DNA of 64,000 nucleotides from Paenibacillus glycanilyticus NBRC 16618. GTDB taxonomy: Bacteria > Bacillota > Bacilli > Paenibacillales > Paenibacillaceae. Below the pieces are notes generated by a model that worked only from the letters and a program-made list of their open reading frames with translations, ran no database searches and had not been told where the DNA came from. The position numbers and the translations under genes are program-made. Where the stretch lies: positions 1-64,000 of the forward strand of contig NZ_BILY01000019.1 in NCBI RefSeq assembly GCF_004000805.1, given 5' to 3'. Positions 1 to 8,543 of this stretch are shown one piece after another (positions within the stretch are counted from its first letter, which is position 1; the number at the start of each line of letters is the position of its first letter).

Positions 1-6
1 CAAAAT

Positions 7-29
7 GGCGGGGGCAGCCTCTTTTTATT
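7..29 (+). terminator. Right arm of a probable intrinsic terminator cut by the window edge
   Basis: A GC-rich run (GGCGGGGGCAGCCTC) is followed directly by TTTTTATTT, the typical right half of a rho-independent terminator. The matching left arm would lie outside the window, so the hairpin cannot be verified. It would end a plus-strand gene located to the left. Confidence 0.3.
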
Positions 30-39
30 TAATCAGACA

Positions 40-162
40 TTAAAGCCAGACGGATCTGATGATGATGACCAACAGAATGAAGAGGACAAGAATGAATCCA
101 AAAGCACTGCCGCCACCATATCCGCAACCGGCACCTGCAACAGGACCAACTCCGTAGCTCAT
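40..162 (-). CDS. YjcZ-like small glycine-rich membrane peptide (40 aa)
   Basis: The peptide begins MSYGVGP, has a glycine-rich stretch (residues 10-18, with one Cys) and ends in a single hydrophobic helix (about residues 21-35) followed by RSVWL. This layout matches the YjcZ family of tiny proteins common in Bacillus and Paenibacillus, some of which are made during sporulation. The start at 162 was chosen because AAAGGAGAT lies just upstream; a longer in-frame reading to 225 has no ribosome binding site. The role is unknown; membrane insertion is likely. Confidence 0.75.
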   Translation of the reverse strand: MSYGVGPVAGAGCGYGGGSAFGFILVLFILLVIIIRSVWL

Positions 163-311
163 TTGTTCATCTCCTTTAACTAATGTACAGTATCCTATGT
201 TTAAAAACCCAAACGGTATAGGCATTCATCAAAATTGTGCGTTTGCTGAATTTTAACGAATGATGCACATTGCCAAGAAAACTGAGCATGTACCCCTTTT
301 TCAGGACGAAA

Positions 312-791
312 TTATAGATACTCCCCTAAGCGCTCGTTAAAAATAGTCAAATATTTAAGATCCGTTTCGTCGAAACGGCTAAACGACGGACTGTCGATAT
401 CGAGCACGCCAATAATCTGACCGCCGCTGTACAGCGGGATAACCAGCTCGGAATTGGAAGCACTGTCACAGGCAATATGCCCAGGGAACTGATGGACATC
501 CTCGACGAGAACGGCTTCCTTGCGCGCCACGGCCGCTCCGCATACCCCTTTGCCAACCGCGATACGCGTGCAGGCCGGCTTGCCTTGGAAAGGCCCAAGG
601 ATAAGCGTTTCCCCTTCCAGCAAGTAAAAGCCAACCCAATTAATATCATCCAGGAACTGCTGAAGAAGCGCCGAGGCATTCGCCAAATTGGCGATCCGGC
701 TGCCCTCGTCCTCTACCAGTCCCGTTAATTGCTTGATAAGCAGCGTATAGTTCTCTTCTCTTGTGCCCGTATACAAGCTAGCGTTAAACAT
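312..791 (-). CDS. msrC: Free methionine-(R)-sulfoxide reductase (GAF-domain fRMsr)
   Basis: This 159-residue protein is a single GAF domain of the YebR/YtsP type, which reduces free L-methionine-(R)-sulfoxide in the cytosol using thioredoxin. Family signatures are visible: NWVGFYLL (51-58), LGPFQGKPACTRI (65-77), GVCG (82-85) and HIACDSASNSELVIPL (105-120). Cys74, Cys84 and Cys108 have the same spacing as the three redox cysteines of the E. coli enzyme (84, 94, 118), so the active site appears intact. The ribosome binding site is GTAGGAGTGA. It stands alone between a convergent small gene and a divergent CAP gene. Confidence 0.88.
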   Translation of the reverse strand: MFNASLYTGTREENYTLLIKQLTGLVEDEGSRIANLANASALLQQFLDDINWVGFYLLEGETLILGPFQGKPACTRIAVGKGVCGAAVARKEAVLVEDVHQFPGHIACDSASNSELVIPLYSGGQIIGVLDIDSPSFSRFDETDLKYLTIFNERLGEYL

Positions 792-899
792 TTTATATCA
801 CTCCTACTCTATCAACCTGACCAACCATCCAAACCAGACTTGATCGTATGAATAGAATATCATATTCCAGCAGCATGAGCGATTAGGGGGATAATTTGG

Positions 900-1394
900 G
901 TGACGAAGAAGAAAACCGCAGCAAGGAAAAAAACGAGCGCAACGAAGAAAACGAATACGGAAAATCAAAACACAAAAACGGATCTGCTCTATCCTTTGCA
1001 GGAAAACTTTGAAGATGAAGGGTTTGCCCTGGTCAACCAAGCGAGAGAAGCCGCCGGCCTGCAGCCTCTCAGCAGACTGGAAGTGCTATTTGAGGCGGCT
1101 GAAGCCAAAGCGCAGGATATGCGAGACAACCATTATTTCGACCATCTATCCCCCACATACGGTACTCCGGGACAAATGCTGACGCAGTTTGGCGTGGAAT
1201 GGACGGCTTACGGGGAAAATATCGCTGCCGGTCAACGCACACCGGCCGCTGTTATGGAAGCCTGGATGAACAGCCCGGGCCATCGGGCCAATATATTGTC
1301 TCCTAAATATACGCATTTGGGAATCGGATATGCACCCGGGACAAATGACAGCCGCTACCGGACTTATTGGGTACAGGAATTCGTAAGACTATAG
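900..1394 (+). CDS. CAP-domain (SCP/PR-1, YkwD-like) protein without visible signal peptide
   Basis: The protein has 164 residues. About 27 Lys/Thr/Ala-rich residues (several KKT motifs) are followed by a CAP domain covering the rest. CAP signatures are present: NHYFDHLSP (78-86), GENIAAG (105-111), MNSPGHRANIL (123-133) and a terminal YWVQEF. In firmicutes such domains occur in secreted or spore-associated proteins of poorly known function. The start is GTG with AGGGGG 9 nt upstream; an in-frame stop lies just upstream, so no longer N-terminus with a signal peptide is possible in this frame. The protein may be cytosolic, spore-associated, or exported by another route. Confidence 0.8.
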   Translation: MTKKKTAARKKTSATKKTNTENQNTKTDLLYPLQENFEDEGFALVNQAREAAGLQPLSRLEVLFEAAEAKAQDMRDNHYFDHLSPTYGTPGQMLTQFGVEWTAYGENIAAGQRTPAAVMEAWMNSPGHRANILSPKYTHLGIGYAPGTNDSRYRTYWVQEFVRL

Positions 1395-1431
1395 ATGTGA
1401 TTTTTCACCCAGATCCAACTTTGCTCCTATT

Positions 1432-1482
1432 TTTGTAACTAATTTACAAAAGCTTTACTTCTCCTATACATTCTCCTAATAG
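1432..1482 (+). promoter_or_regulatory. Pho-box-like direct repeats overlapping a promoter
   Basis: Hexamers TTTACA (1443-1448), TTTACT (1454-1459) and TATACA (1465-1470) recur every 11 bp, with a weaker TTTGTA at 1432. This matches the TTAACA-like hexamers with about 5-bp spacers bound by phosphorylated PhoP in Bacillus. TTTACT can also serve as a -35 with 17 bp to TAATAG (1477-1482) as -10. The site lies 54 bp upstream of the alkaline phosphatase start, as expected for phosphate-starvation control. Confidence 0.65.
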
Positions 1483-1536
1483 AAACTTTGTAAGATGCAG
1501 TTGAAATCGCGCTATCAAATAGGAGGAGATCCAAGA

Positions 1537-2799
1537 ATGAAAGGCAAAGTTTTGAAGACAGCCCTGCTTGGAACAGCAGCAGCCGCACTTGTTGTTACGG
1601 GGTATACAGGCATTAAGAGCAATAACCAGGTTAACGCTGCAACCCAAAAAGCAAAAAACGTCGTTCTCTTTGTTGGCGACGGCATGGGCACCGCGCAGCG
1701 TGATGCCATCCGGCTTGCTACAGTAGGCGAAAGCGGACAACTGGCTATGGACTCGATGCCTTACGTTGGCCTCATTCATACAAGCTCCACAACGGCCATC
1801 ACGGATTCCGCCGCTTCCGCAACCGCTTATGCAAGCGGCGTAAAAACGTACAATGGCGCAATCGGCGTGGACGCAAACAAGAAAAGCGTCAAAACGATTA
1901 TGGAATACGCGAAGGATAAAGGCATGTCTACCGGTCTTGTTACGACAAGCCAGATTACGGACGCAACGCCCGCGGCTTTCGCTTCCCATGTAGAAGACCG
2001 CTCCAAGCAAAGCGATATCGCCCTGCAATATTTGACGAAGTCGAAGGTTGACGTGCTGCTCGGCGGCGGCGAAGACTTCTGGTACCCTGCAGGCAACAAG
2101 GGTGCTTTCGACGATGAGACGCCAGCTGATCCTTCCGAGAAAAGCAAAGGAACGCAAGGCGACCTGGTGAAAAAGGCGAAGTCGCTTGGTTATACGTACG
2201 TAACGAACAAAACGGACATGACCAAAGCAAAAGGCAAGCTGCTTGGCCTGTTCGCTAACGAAGAAATGTTCCAGCAAAAGCCGGAAGGCCAAGGCGATGT
2301 CTACAACCCGATCGTCCCTCTTGCCGACATGACGAAAAAAGCGCTGGACACTCTCTCCGCAAACAAAAAAGGCTTCTTCCTTATGGTTGAAGAGGAAGCT
2401 ACGGACGAAATGGCTCACAACAATAACGCGAAGCTCACGATCAAAGCCGGTCAAGAGCTCGACAAAGCCGTAAAAGTAGCGAAGGACTTCGCGAAGCAGC
2501 ATCCGGATACGCTTGTGCTCGTTCTTGCCGACCACGAAACAGGCGGCTTCTCCGTTGAAGAGGTAGACGATTCCGACGAGTCTACGGATGGCAAAACCAT
2601 CTCCGGTGAAGACGGTCCGTTCGCGATCGCGAATTCCAAATTGAACTTTGTCGTAGACTGGACAACTTCCGGCCATACGGGCGTTGACGTTCCGGTTACG
2701 GCAACAGGCGCAGGCTCGGAGCTGTTCACGGGCATTTTCGAGAATACCTCCATCTTCAACAAGCTGGCTCAAGCTTTGAATATTACGATCAAGAAGTAA
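1537..2799 (+). CDS. phoA: Secreted alkaline phosphatase
   Basis: This 420-residue phosphomonoesterase of the PhoA superfamily releases inorganic phosphate outside the cell. An N-terminal hydrophobic segment (about 7-22) followed by small residues and ALA-like spacing suggests Sec export. Metal and active-site motifs are present in order: VVLFVGDGMG (first Asp ligand), ITDSAASATAYASG (Ser nucleophile), EEEATDEMAH, LVLADHETGG, and a late GHTGVDVPV (His ligand). The start at 1537 has AGGAGGAGAT in front; the 14 extra codons upstream do not look like a signal peptide. It is slightly shorter than the B. subtilis enzymes (about 460 aa). The Pho-box repeats upstream support PhoPR control. Confidence 0.92.
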   Translation: MKGKVLKTALLGTAAAALVVTGYTGIKSNNQVNAATQKAKNVVLFVGDGMGTAQRDAIRLATVGESGQLAMDSMPYVGLIHTSSTTAITDSAASATAYASGVKTYNGAIGVDANKKSVKTIMEYAKDKGMSTGLVTTSQITDATPAAFASHVEDRSKQSDIALQYLTKSKVDVLLGGGEDFWYPAGNKGAFDDETPADPSEKSKGTQGDLVKKAKSLGYTYVTNKTDMTKAKGKLLGLFANEEMFQQKPEGQGDVYNPIVPLADMTKKALDTLSANKKGFFLMVEEEATDEMAHNNNAKLTIKAGQELDKAVKVAKDFAKQHPDTLVLVLADHETGGFSVEEVDDSDESTDGKTISGEDGPFAIANSKLNFVVDWTTSGHTGVDVPVTATGAGSELFTGIFENTSIFNKLAQALNITIKK

Positions 2800-2829
2800 G
2801 CCCCGCTTGAACATTCCCCGCTATGCAAA

Positions 2830-2876
2830 AAAGAGACTTCTCTTGGCTAATCCGCCATGCGAAGTCTCTTTCTTTA
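2830..2876. terminator. Bidirectional terminator between phosphatase and amino-acid ABC operon
   Basis: An 11-bp stem (AAAGAGACTTC / GAAGTCTCTTT at 2830-2840 and 2861-2871) has a T-rich tail on the plus side and an A-run before it that serves as U-tract on the minus side. It lies between convergent genes. Confidence 0.85.
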
Positions 2877-2887
2877 TTTCTATATCC

Positions 2888-3610
2888 TTATAACACTTTG
2901 CTAAGGAATTCTTTCGTTCTTGGATGCTGCGGATTCGCGAATACTTCACGCGGCGGTCCCTGCTCGACAATCTGCCCGCCGTCAATAAACAACAAGCGGT
3001 CCCCTACCTCGCGCGCAAAGCCCATCTCGTGGGTTACGATGACCATCGTCATGCCTTCCTTCGCAAGCGACTTCATCACGTCAAGCACCTCGCCGACCAT
3101 CTCGGGATCAAGTGCCGACGTAGGCTCGTCGAACAGCATCACATGCGGTCGCATCGCAAGCGCGCGGGCAATCGCTACGCGCTGCTTCTGGCCGCCGGAC
3201 AAGCGGTTCGGGTACGCATCCCGTTTCTCCTCAAGTCCTACGCGGCGCAGGAGCTCAAGGCCGATTTTGTCCGCCTCATCCTTTGCCACGTTCTGTACTT
3301 TGGTAGGAGCAAGCGTAATGTTCTGCAGCACCGTCTTGTGCGGGAACAGGTTAAACTGCTGGAACACCATGCCCATGCTTTGACGAAGCTCGTTGATATT
3401 CGTGTTGCGGTCCGTGAGGCGTTTACCTTCGTACTCAATCACGCCGTCCGTAGGCGTCTCGAGAAGATTCAGGCATCTCAGAAAGGTGCTTTTGCCGGAG
3501 CCGCTTGGCCCGATGACGACGACAACCTCGCCTTTCGCAATCTCCGCATCAATGCCGTTCAGAATATTCGCTTTGCCGAATGACTTCTTAAGTCCGGTTA
3601 CTTTAATCAC
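2888..3610 (-). CDS. Polar amino-acid ABC transporter, ATP-binding protein
   Basis: This 240-residue ATPase of the GlnQ/ArtM type energises amino-acid uptake. Walker A (GPSGSGKS, about 34-41), the LSGGQ signature and Walker B with D-loop ([12 protein letters not shown]) are intact, and the H-loop His is in VTHEMGFA. The gene overlaps the permease gene by 8 bp, indicating translational coupling. It is the last gene of a three-gene minus-strand operon (binding protein, permease, ATPase). It resembles the arginine-type artPQR operon of B. subtilis, but the substrate cannot be fixed from sequence alone. Confidence 0.93.
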   Translation of the reverse strand: MIKVTGLKKSFGKANILNGIDAEIAKGEVVVVIGPSGSGKSTFLRCLNLLETPTDGVIEYEGKRLTDRNTNINELRQSMGMVFQQFNLFPHKTVLQNITLAPTKVQNVAKDEADKIGLELLRRVGLEEKRDAYPNRLSGGQKQRVAIARALAMRPHVMLFDEPTSALDPEMVGEVLDVMKSLAKEGMTMVIVTHEMGFAREVGDRLLFIDGGQIVEQGPPREVFANPQHPRTKEFLSKVL

Positions 3611-4274
3611 TTGTTTTCAACCTCCGTTCGCCAATGCCAAGCAGCTTGGACAACGTAAAGATCAAGACGAAATAGATCAACGCGGAAATAAGCATCGGCT
3701 CAATGGAAATATAGGTGGCGCCTCTAATCGCATTTGCCTGGTAAGTCAATTCGGCGTATCCGATAACGGACAATACCGACGACTCTTTTACGACAACGAC
3801 AAACTCGTTGCCAAGCGCGGGCAATACGTTTTTGAATGCCTGAGGAAGGATAATTTGACGCATCGCCAATCCTTTCGACATCCCCAAAGAACGAGCGGCT
3901 TCCATTTGACCTTTATCCACCGCTTGGATACCCGCACGCATGATCTCGGCAATATAAGCGCCGCTGTTTACGGTAAGGGTCAGATAAGCGGCCGTAAAGA
4001 TACCGATGTCAAAGCCAAGGAAGATCGGAAGTCCGTAATAGAACAAGAACAACTGTACGAGAAGCGGCGTACCGCGAACGATTTCAACATATACCGTTCC
4101 GATGAAACGAAGCAGCCACAGTCCCGACAAACGGAGGAGGGACACGAGAGTACCAAGCACAAGGCCGCTAAGAACGGCAAGCAGCGATACCTCCAACGTC
4201 TTTTTAATGCCGGTCCAATAGTACGAACCATAGTCGTTTAGAAAAGAAAAATCCCAATGATACGCTAATTCCAT
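3603..4274 (-). CDS. Polar amino-acid ABC transporter, permease protein
   Basis: This 223-residue membrane protein of the HisM/GlnP type has about five hydrophobic segments and the cytoplasmic EAA loop ([22 protein letters not shown]) that docks the ATPase. There is one permease gene in the operon, so a homodimer is expected. It sits 16 bp downstream of the binding-protein gene. Confidence 0.92.
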   Translation of the reverse strand: MELAYHWDFSFLNDYGSYYWTGIKKTLEVSLLAVLSGLVLGTLVSLLRLSGLWLLRFIGTVYVEIVRGTPLLVQLFLFYYGLPIFLGFDIGIFTAAYLTLTVNSGAYIAEIMRAGIQAVDKGQMEAARSLGMSKGLAMRQIILPQAFKNVLPALGNEFVVVVKESSVLSVIGYAELTYQANAIRGATYISIEPMLISALIYFVLIFTLSKLLGIGERRLKTSD

Positions 4275-4290
4275 GATGTCTACCTGCCTT

Positions 4291-5151
4291 TTATTTCTCG
4301 GAGATTTGCGTCATTTCGGATACCCATTGATCAATCTTCTTGTCCGCAGTCAGATGATCAAGCGTCTTTTGAATCTCGGCGAGAAGATCCTTTTCCCCTT
4401 TGTTAACCGCTACAGCGGAACCGCCGGACTCGTATTCAGGCGAAATGCTTGTTAATGCGAGATCGGAGTTTACGTTGGCATACCCTTGCGCAACCGGAAG
4501 CTCGGCAATGAGAGCATCAACCTTTTTCGATTTCAGCTCAAGCACCAGATCCGTCGTTTTACCCAAGGATTTCAGCTTGGCGCCTTTAATGCCTTGACCG
4601 ATTTTCTCTTGCGTGGAGCCCATTTGAACGCCGATCGCTTTACCTTCCAGGTCAGCCATCGTCTTGAATTTGTCTTTATCTTCCGCACGAACAAGAACGC
4701 CTTGTTTAGCTTCGTAATAAATCTTGGAGAAGTCTACCGCTTTGGCGCGTTCCTTATCCGGCGTCATGCCTGCGATAACGAAGTCGATTTTGCCAAGCTT
4801 CAGCTCGGCAAGCAGGTTGCCGAAGTCCATATCCTTAATCTCCAGCTCAACGCCAAGATCCTTCGCAACTTCCTTTGCGATCTCAATGTCGAAGCCTACG
4901 ATTTGATCTTTACCGTCAATATTTTTGTGGAACTCGTACGGCGCGTATTCAGCGCTTGTGCCGAGGACGATTTTTCCGGCTTTCTTAATATCGGCCAGCT
5001 TGCCGGTAGCCTCTGCGGCACCGTTATCCGCGGATGCTGCCGGGCTTTCGTTAGAGGAAGAATTATTCGCGTTGTTTTTGCCGCCGCATGCCGCCAGCGT
5101 AAACACAACAACTAATGTAAGCATAAGAACCAAGCTTTTTTTCAACGTCAT
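4291..5151 (-). CDS. Polar amino-acid ABC transporter, substrate-binding lipoprotein
   Basis: This 286-residue family-3 solute-binding protein starts MTLKKSL, has a hydrophobic signal segment and a lipobox LAAC, so it should be anchored by lipid to the outer membrane face. The body shows the family signatures VLGTSAEYAPYEF, IVGFDIEIAKEVAKDLG, LKLGKIDFVIAGM and TPDKERAKAVDFS. The start at 5151 has AGGAG 8-9 nt upstream; a start 9 codons earlier lacks one. It is close to ArtP-like arginine binders, but the ligand is not proven. Confidence 0.92.
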   Translation of the reverse strand: MTLKKSLVLMLTLVVVFTLAACGGKNNANNSSSNESPAASADNGAAEATGKLADIKKAGKIVLGTSAEYAPYEFHKNIDGKDQIVGFDIEIAKEVAKDLGVELEIKDMDFGNLLAELKLGKIDFVIAGMTPDKERAKAVDFSKIYYEAKQGVLVRAEDKDKFKTMADLEGKAIGVQMGSTQEKIGQGIKGAKLKSLGKTTDLVLELKSKKVDALIAELPVAQGYANVNSDLALTSISPEYESGGSAVAVNKGEKDLLAEIQKTLDHLTADKKIDQWVSEMTQISEK

Positions 5152-5409
5152 GTCATTCAACTCCTGATGTCTGATCATTAGAAAACCAGTTGATTATAAT
5201 TCATTATCACGTATAAAGATACAGGTTTTTTCTCCCATAATTTTCAGCTTCGCTAAGTCGTTGGCCCTACTACAGGAAGCATTCCCAAATAACCTCATCC
5301 TCACTCGAAGGCGGCGAGTACAAGAAGCCAATATACGCCATACTCCTTTTATAGTAGAATTTATAGCTGAATGAAACATGCTTCCCAATTCGATTATGAG
5401 GTGCTTACC

Positions 5410-5700
5410 ATGTCCATCAGTTTTACGTCATCGATCATTAGCCGATTAAAACGGGATATCGCTGAAATAGACCGGCAGATTGTCCAAAATAAAAGCAAAG
5501 CTGCCAAGATTAACGCTAAAATCAAACAGCTGCAAAAAGACAAACCTGACGGTTCCTCGCCGGCAGATCAGAGTAAATTGACCCAAATCAAAAAGCTCAG
5601 CGCCAAAGCCGATCAATTAACGGAATCGCAAACGGATCTGGCCAAGCAATTGTCCGTGAAAAACGCCGAGCTTAGGCTTCAACTGGCTAAGGGGAAATGA
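5410..5700 (+). CDS. Small coiled-coil protein of unknown function
   Basis: This 96-residue protein is rich in Lys, Gln, Ala and Asp, with heptad-like spacing of Ile/Leu over residues 10-45 and 58-93, separated by a short linker (DGSSPADQ). It has no signal peptide or membrane segment, so it is probably a soluble antiparallel coiled coil. The start at 5410 has GAGGTG upstream; the reading from 5371 does not. It lies between divergent (ABC operon) and convergent (xpt-pbuX) neighbours and appears monocistronic. I do not recognise a function. Confidence 0.65.
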   Translation: MSISFTSSIISRLKRDIAEIDRQIVQNKSKAAKINAKIKQLQKDKPDGSSPADQSKLTQIKKLSAKADQLTESQTDLAKQLSVKNAELRLQLAKGK

Positions 5701-5722
5701 CTCTTGAACAATTCATTGAAGC

Positions 5723-5755
5723 AAAAAAGGATGCAACCCTTATCAGGTTACATCC
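5723..5755 (-). terminator. Terminator of the xpt-pbuX operon
   Basis: On the minus strand GGATGTAACC pairs imperfectly with GGTTGCATCC and is followed by TTTTTT. It lies 24 bp beyond the pbuX stop codon. Confidence 0.75.
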
Positions 5756-5778
5756 CCACAAACAACCGGCCTGAAACT

Positions 5779-7059
5779 TTAAGCGTCTTCAGAGCCGTTC
5801 TTGCCGGATAATAGCAAATTCATCAAAATAGCGGTAACGGATCCGGTTACGATCCCGTTCTGCAGAAGCATCTTGGCGAAGTCCGGCAGCTGGTCGAAGA
5901 TTTGAGGCACCGCCGAGGATCCAAGGCCAACGGCAATACTGCATGCGGCGATGAGCAGATTGCGCTCCTCGCGCAGATTTACTTCGGACAAGATCGAGAT
6001 GCCGGAAGCCGCAACGGAGCCGAACATGACAACCATCGCACCGCCAAGCACCGCATTCGGGATCACCGTCGTAATCGCCGCAAGCTTCGGCAGCAGTCCA
6101 AGCACAACCATAATGCCGCCGGCCGCAAAAATAACATCGCGGGTTTTTACGCGAGTCAGCGTGATCAGACCGACATTTTGCGAAAAGGCCGTATACGGAA
6201 ATGCATTAAATAATCCGCCGAGCATAATGGCCGCGCCTTCCGAGCGGAGACCGTTAATAATCTGCTTCTGCTCCACCTTCTGATCCGTTGCTCTACCGAC
6301 AGCCAGATAAACGCCCGTGGATTCCACCATACTGACAATATTGACGATAATCATCGTGAACACGGCCGTCAGGCTGAATTGCGGCGTACCGAAGTAGAAC
6401 GGTTGAACGATGTTGAACCAGGAAGCCTCGTTTACGGGCGCAAAGCTGACGATTCCCATCGCGTATCCGGCGATCGTGCCAACGGCAAGGCCAATCAGCA
6501 CGGAAATGGAGCGCAAGAAGCCTTTGGCGAACCGATTCACGAGCAAAATGACGATAAGCGTGCCAAGTGCCAGCAACAGATTGCGCGGCAATCCGAAGTC
6601 CGCGCTGCCTTGCCCGCCGGCAACGTTATTCATGGCAACAGGGATCAGCGAAAGTCCAATGATGGTAACGACCGAACCGGTTACGATGACCGGGAAGAAC
6701 TTCAACAGCTTCCCGTATAGCGGTGCTGCCAATACAACGAAAAGGCCGGATAAGATGATTGCTCCATAAGCCGTAGCCAGATTCGAGGCAGACGCAATCG
6801 CTATGATTGGGCCCACCGCCGTAAACGTGCAGCCGAGGATAACCGGCAGTCGGCTGCCGAAATATTTGGTACCCAGCACCTGCAGAATCGTTGCAAGACC
6901 GCAAGTGAACAGGTCCGCCGCGATCAGGTAGGCCATCTGCGTACCATTTAAGTGAAGTGCGCCCCCGACGATTAACGGAACAACAACGGCGCCTGCGTAC
7001 ATCGCCAAGACATGCTGAAACCCTAATGTAAATGCCCTCTGTCTCTGTCTGCCCAGCAT
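5779..7059 (-). CDS. pbuX: Xanthine permease (NCS2 nucleobase:cation symporter)
   Basis: This 426-residue membrane protein has about a dozen hydrophobic segments. It starts with the typical LGFQHVLAMYAGAVVVPL motif and carries the NCS2 motif near QNVGLI. It imports xanthine by proton symport. It follows xpt by 3 bp, and both lie under the guanine riboswitch, matching the xpt-pbuX salvage operon of B. subtilis. This context is the main reason for calling xanthine rather than uracil as substrate. Confidence 0.92.
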   Translation of the reverse strand: MLGRQRQRAFTLGFQHVLAMYAGAVVVPLIVGGALHLNGTQMAYLIAADLFTCGLATILQVLGTKYFGSRLPVILGCTFTAVGPIIAIASASNLATAYGAIILSGLFVVLAAPLYGKLLKFFPVIVTGSVVTIIGLSLIPVAMNNVAGGQGSADFGLPRNLLLALGTLIVILLVNRFAKGFLRSISVLIGLAVGTIAGYAMGIVSFAPVNEASWFNIVQPFYFGTPQFSLTAVFTMIIVNIVSMVESTGVYLAVGRATDQKVEQKQIINGLRSEGAAIMLGGLFNAFPYTAFSQNVGLITLTRVKTRDVIFAAGGIMVVLGLLPKLAAITTVIPNAVLGGAMVVMFGSVAASGISILSEVNLREERNLLIAACSIAVGLGSSAVPQIFDQLPDFAKMLLQNGIVTGSVTAILMNLLLSGKNGSEDA

Positions 7060-7062
7060 CCC

Positions 7063-7665
7063 TTATACCGTCTCCTTTACAAGCTCTTTGGCCGATTCCA
7101 CGAAATCGATTTCCCCCGGCGCCATTCTGGAGATGGTTGCAAGCGACTCGACGCTGACATTCATTTGCTCCAACAATCCCCGGCCCTCTTGGAATCCTTT
7201 TTCAATGACGCAGCTAACGCCGGCAAGCTCAGCGCCGGATTCTCTCACAATCTGAACCAAACCAACCAGGGCTGCGCCCGTTGCGAGAAAATCGTCAACG
7301 ATAAGAACCTTGTCGCCGGGTCCCAAATAATTTTTCGAAACCGTCACCTGATACGTTTCTTGCTTCGTAAAGGAATGAACAGACGCCGAATAGACCTGCT
7401 CCGACTGCGTGACCGCCTTTTTCTTCTTGGCGTATACAAACGGAACTTTAAGCGCTATACCCGCAGCCATCGCAAATTGAATGCCGCTTGCTTCAATCGT
7501 AAGCACCTTCGTAATAGTCTTGTCCGCAAACCGGGCCACCAATTCTTTGCCAATCTCCAAGGCAAGCTCCGTGTCTACTTGATGATTCAAGAAGGAATCC
7601 ACCTTCAGCACCGTATCGGACAAAATTAATCCTTCTTCGCGTATTCGATCTTTCAGCCTTTTCAT
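7063..7665 (-). CDS. xpt: Xanthine phosphoribosyltransferase
   Basis: This 200-residue cytosolic enzyme converts xanthine and PRPP to XMP. It begins MKRLKDRI and carries the PRPP-binding motif VLIVDDFLATGAA and the flexible-loop region YAKKKKAVTQSEQVY. The start at 7665 fits the family length; the open frame continues upstream to 7869 only because the riboswitch leader happens to lack stops. It is the first gene of the operon and is controlled by the upstream guanine riboswitch. Confidence 0.95.
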   Translation of the reverse strand: MKRLKDRIREEGLILSDTVLKVDSFLNHQVDTELALEIGKELVARFADKTITKVLTIEASGIQFAMAAGIALKVPFVYAKKKKAVTQSEQVYSASVHSFTKQETYQVTVSKNYLGPGDKVLIVDDFLATGAALVGLVQIVRESGAELAGVSCVIEKGFQEGRGLLEQMNVSVESLATISRMAPGEIDFVESAKELVKETV

Positions 7666-7688
7666 CTTTTTCGCTCCTCTAGTTGAAT

Positions 7689-7721
7689 AAAAAAAGGGAC
7701 AAGCCCTATTAGGCCTGTCCC
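7689..7721 (-). terminator. Expression-platform terminator of the guanine riboswitch
   Basis: On the minus strand GGGACAGGCC and GGCTTGTCCC form a 10-bp stem (plus 7696-7721) followed by seven T. It lies between the aptamer and xpt, so ligand binding should favour it and switch off xpt-pbuX. Confidence 0.88.
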
Positions 7722-7818
7722 ACGTTAAACTAATTCGTGCACGCTGAACTACATTCGAAGGTTTTCCTACTGCTTCCAATACGGAAAAGCACAATAAAGA
7801 AAAATGCAAACAGCGATC

Positions 7819-7889
7819 ACTCATAGTCGGATAGTTGCGATGGTTATCCGGTAGAAACTTATGGGCCATATTCCCATGATTATATGAGT
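7819..7889 (-). ncRNA. Guanine-class purine riboswitch aptamer
   Basis: The minus strand shows P1 arms ACTCATA / TATGAGT, the conserved core ATAATCATGGGAATATGGC with a P2 hairpin, the joining element AAGTTTCTACC, and a P3 hairpin with CCGGATA / TATCCG. The specificity base in CCGACTAT is C, which in this family selects guanine (hypoxanthine is weaker) over adenine. It sits 154 bp upstream of xpt and would repress xpt-pbuX when guanine is plentiful. Confidence 0.93.
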
Positions 7890-7910
7890 CTTTTTAAAAA
7901 TGCATTTCTA

Positions 7911-7940
7911 ATCATACTAGGAATGAAGGCCACATTACAA
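7911..7940 (-). promoter_or_regulatory. Promoter of the riboswitch-xpt-pbuX transcript
   Basis: On the minus strand TTGTAA (plus 7935-7940) and TATGAT (plus 7911-7916) are separated by 18 bp, a good SigA-type promoter. It ends about 20 bp before the aptamer begins. Confidence 0.65.
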
Positions 7941-8000
7941 GTGGTATTTTTTTATGATAGGCTATTAGGGCAGAACGGTTTCTAGGAGAGGAGCAACCAA

Positions 8001-8528
8001 ATGAATTTTAATCTCACGGAAGCGATTGAAGTATTGGAACGCACACCGCAAACCTTACAGCTTTTTTTATCCGGTTTGTCCGATGGCTGGCTGACATGCA
8101 ACGAAGGAGAAGGAACTTGGAATGTACGGGAGGTCATTGAACATCTGATTGAGGGGGAGAAAAACAACTGGATTCCGCGGCTCGAATTTATCCTCGCAGA
8201 AGGCGAACATGCGCCCTTCCCTTCCTTTGACCGTTACGCTCATTTGAATCAAACCTCCGCCCGGTCATTTGAACAGTCCTTGCTTGAATTTATTGCGATC
8301 CGGACTCATAATATCGCGAGGCTCGAGGAGCTCGTGAAGGATGAATCAAGTCTTGAGCGGACTGGCTCCCATCCTGCATTTGGCGTCGTAAAGGTACGGG
8401 AGTTAATCGCTACTTGGGCTGTGCATGACATGACGCATATTGCCCAAATCGTCAGGGTCATGGCCAACCGTTATGTTACGGACGTGGGACCGTGGCATGA
8501 ATACTTGGGGATACTGAATCGGAAATAA
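8001..8528 (+). CDS. DinB-like (DinB_2) putative metal-dependent protein
   Basis: This 175-residue protein has the four-helix-bundle pattern of the DinB/YfiT superfamily. The three expected metal ligands are present: His48 in VREVIEHLI, and His142 and His146 in [11 protein letters not shown]. The family includes thiol-dependent enzymes using small thiols such as bacillithiol, and proteins of unknown role. The ribosome binding site is AGGAGAGGAG. It is monocistronic, divergent from xpt, and ends at a strong hairpin shared with groEL. Confidence 0.82.
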   Translation: MNFNLTEAIEVLERTPQTLQLFLSGLSDGWLTCNEGEGTWNVREVIEHLIEGEKNNWIPRLEFILAEGEHAPFPSFDRYAHLNQTSARSFEQSLLEFIAIRTHNIARLEELVKDESSLERTGSHPAFGVVKVRELIATWAVHDMTHIAQIVRVMANRYVTDVGPWHEYLGILNRK

Positions 8529-8543
8529 TACGGATTAAAATAA

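Noticed and set aside
1444..2814. 456-codon open frame antisense to the alkaline phosphatase
   Set aside because: It is a mirror of the phosphatase coding sequence, Cys/Phe/Arg-rich, without recognisable domains or a ribosome site.
5179..5409. Possible T-box or attenuator, and a 64-codon frame, upstream of the amino-acid ABC operon
   Set aside because: No AGGGTGG-type T-box core or terminator/antiterminator pair could be found, and the small frame has no family resemblance. A TATAAT-like sequence near 5197 exists, but without a convincing -35.
7666..7869. Longer xpt protein starting at 7869
   Set aside because: The extra 68 codons are the riboswitch aptamer and its terminator read as protein; the family length and motif start fit 7665.
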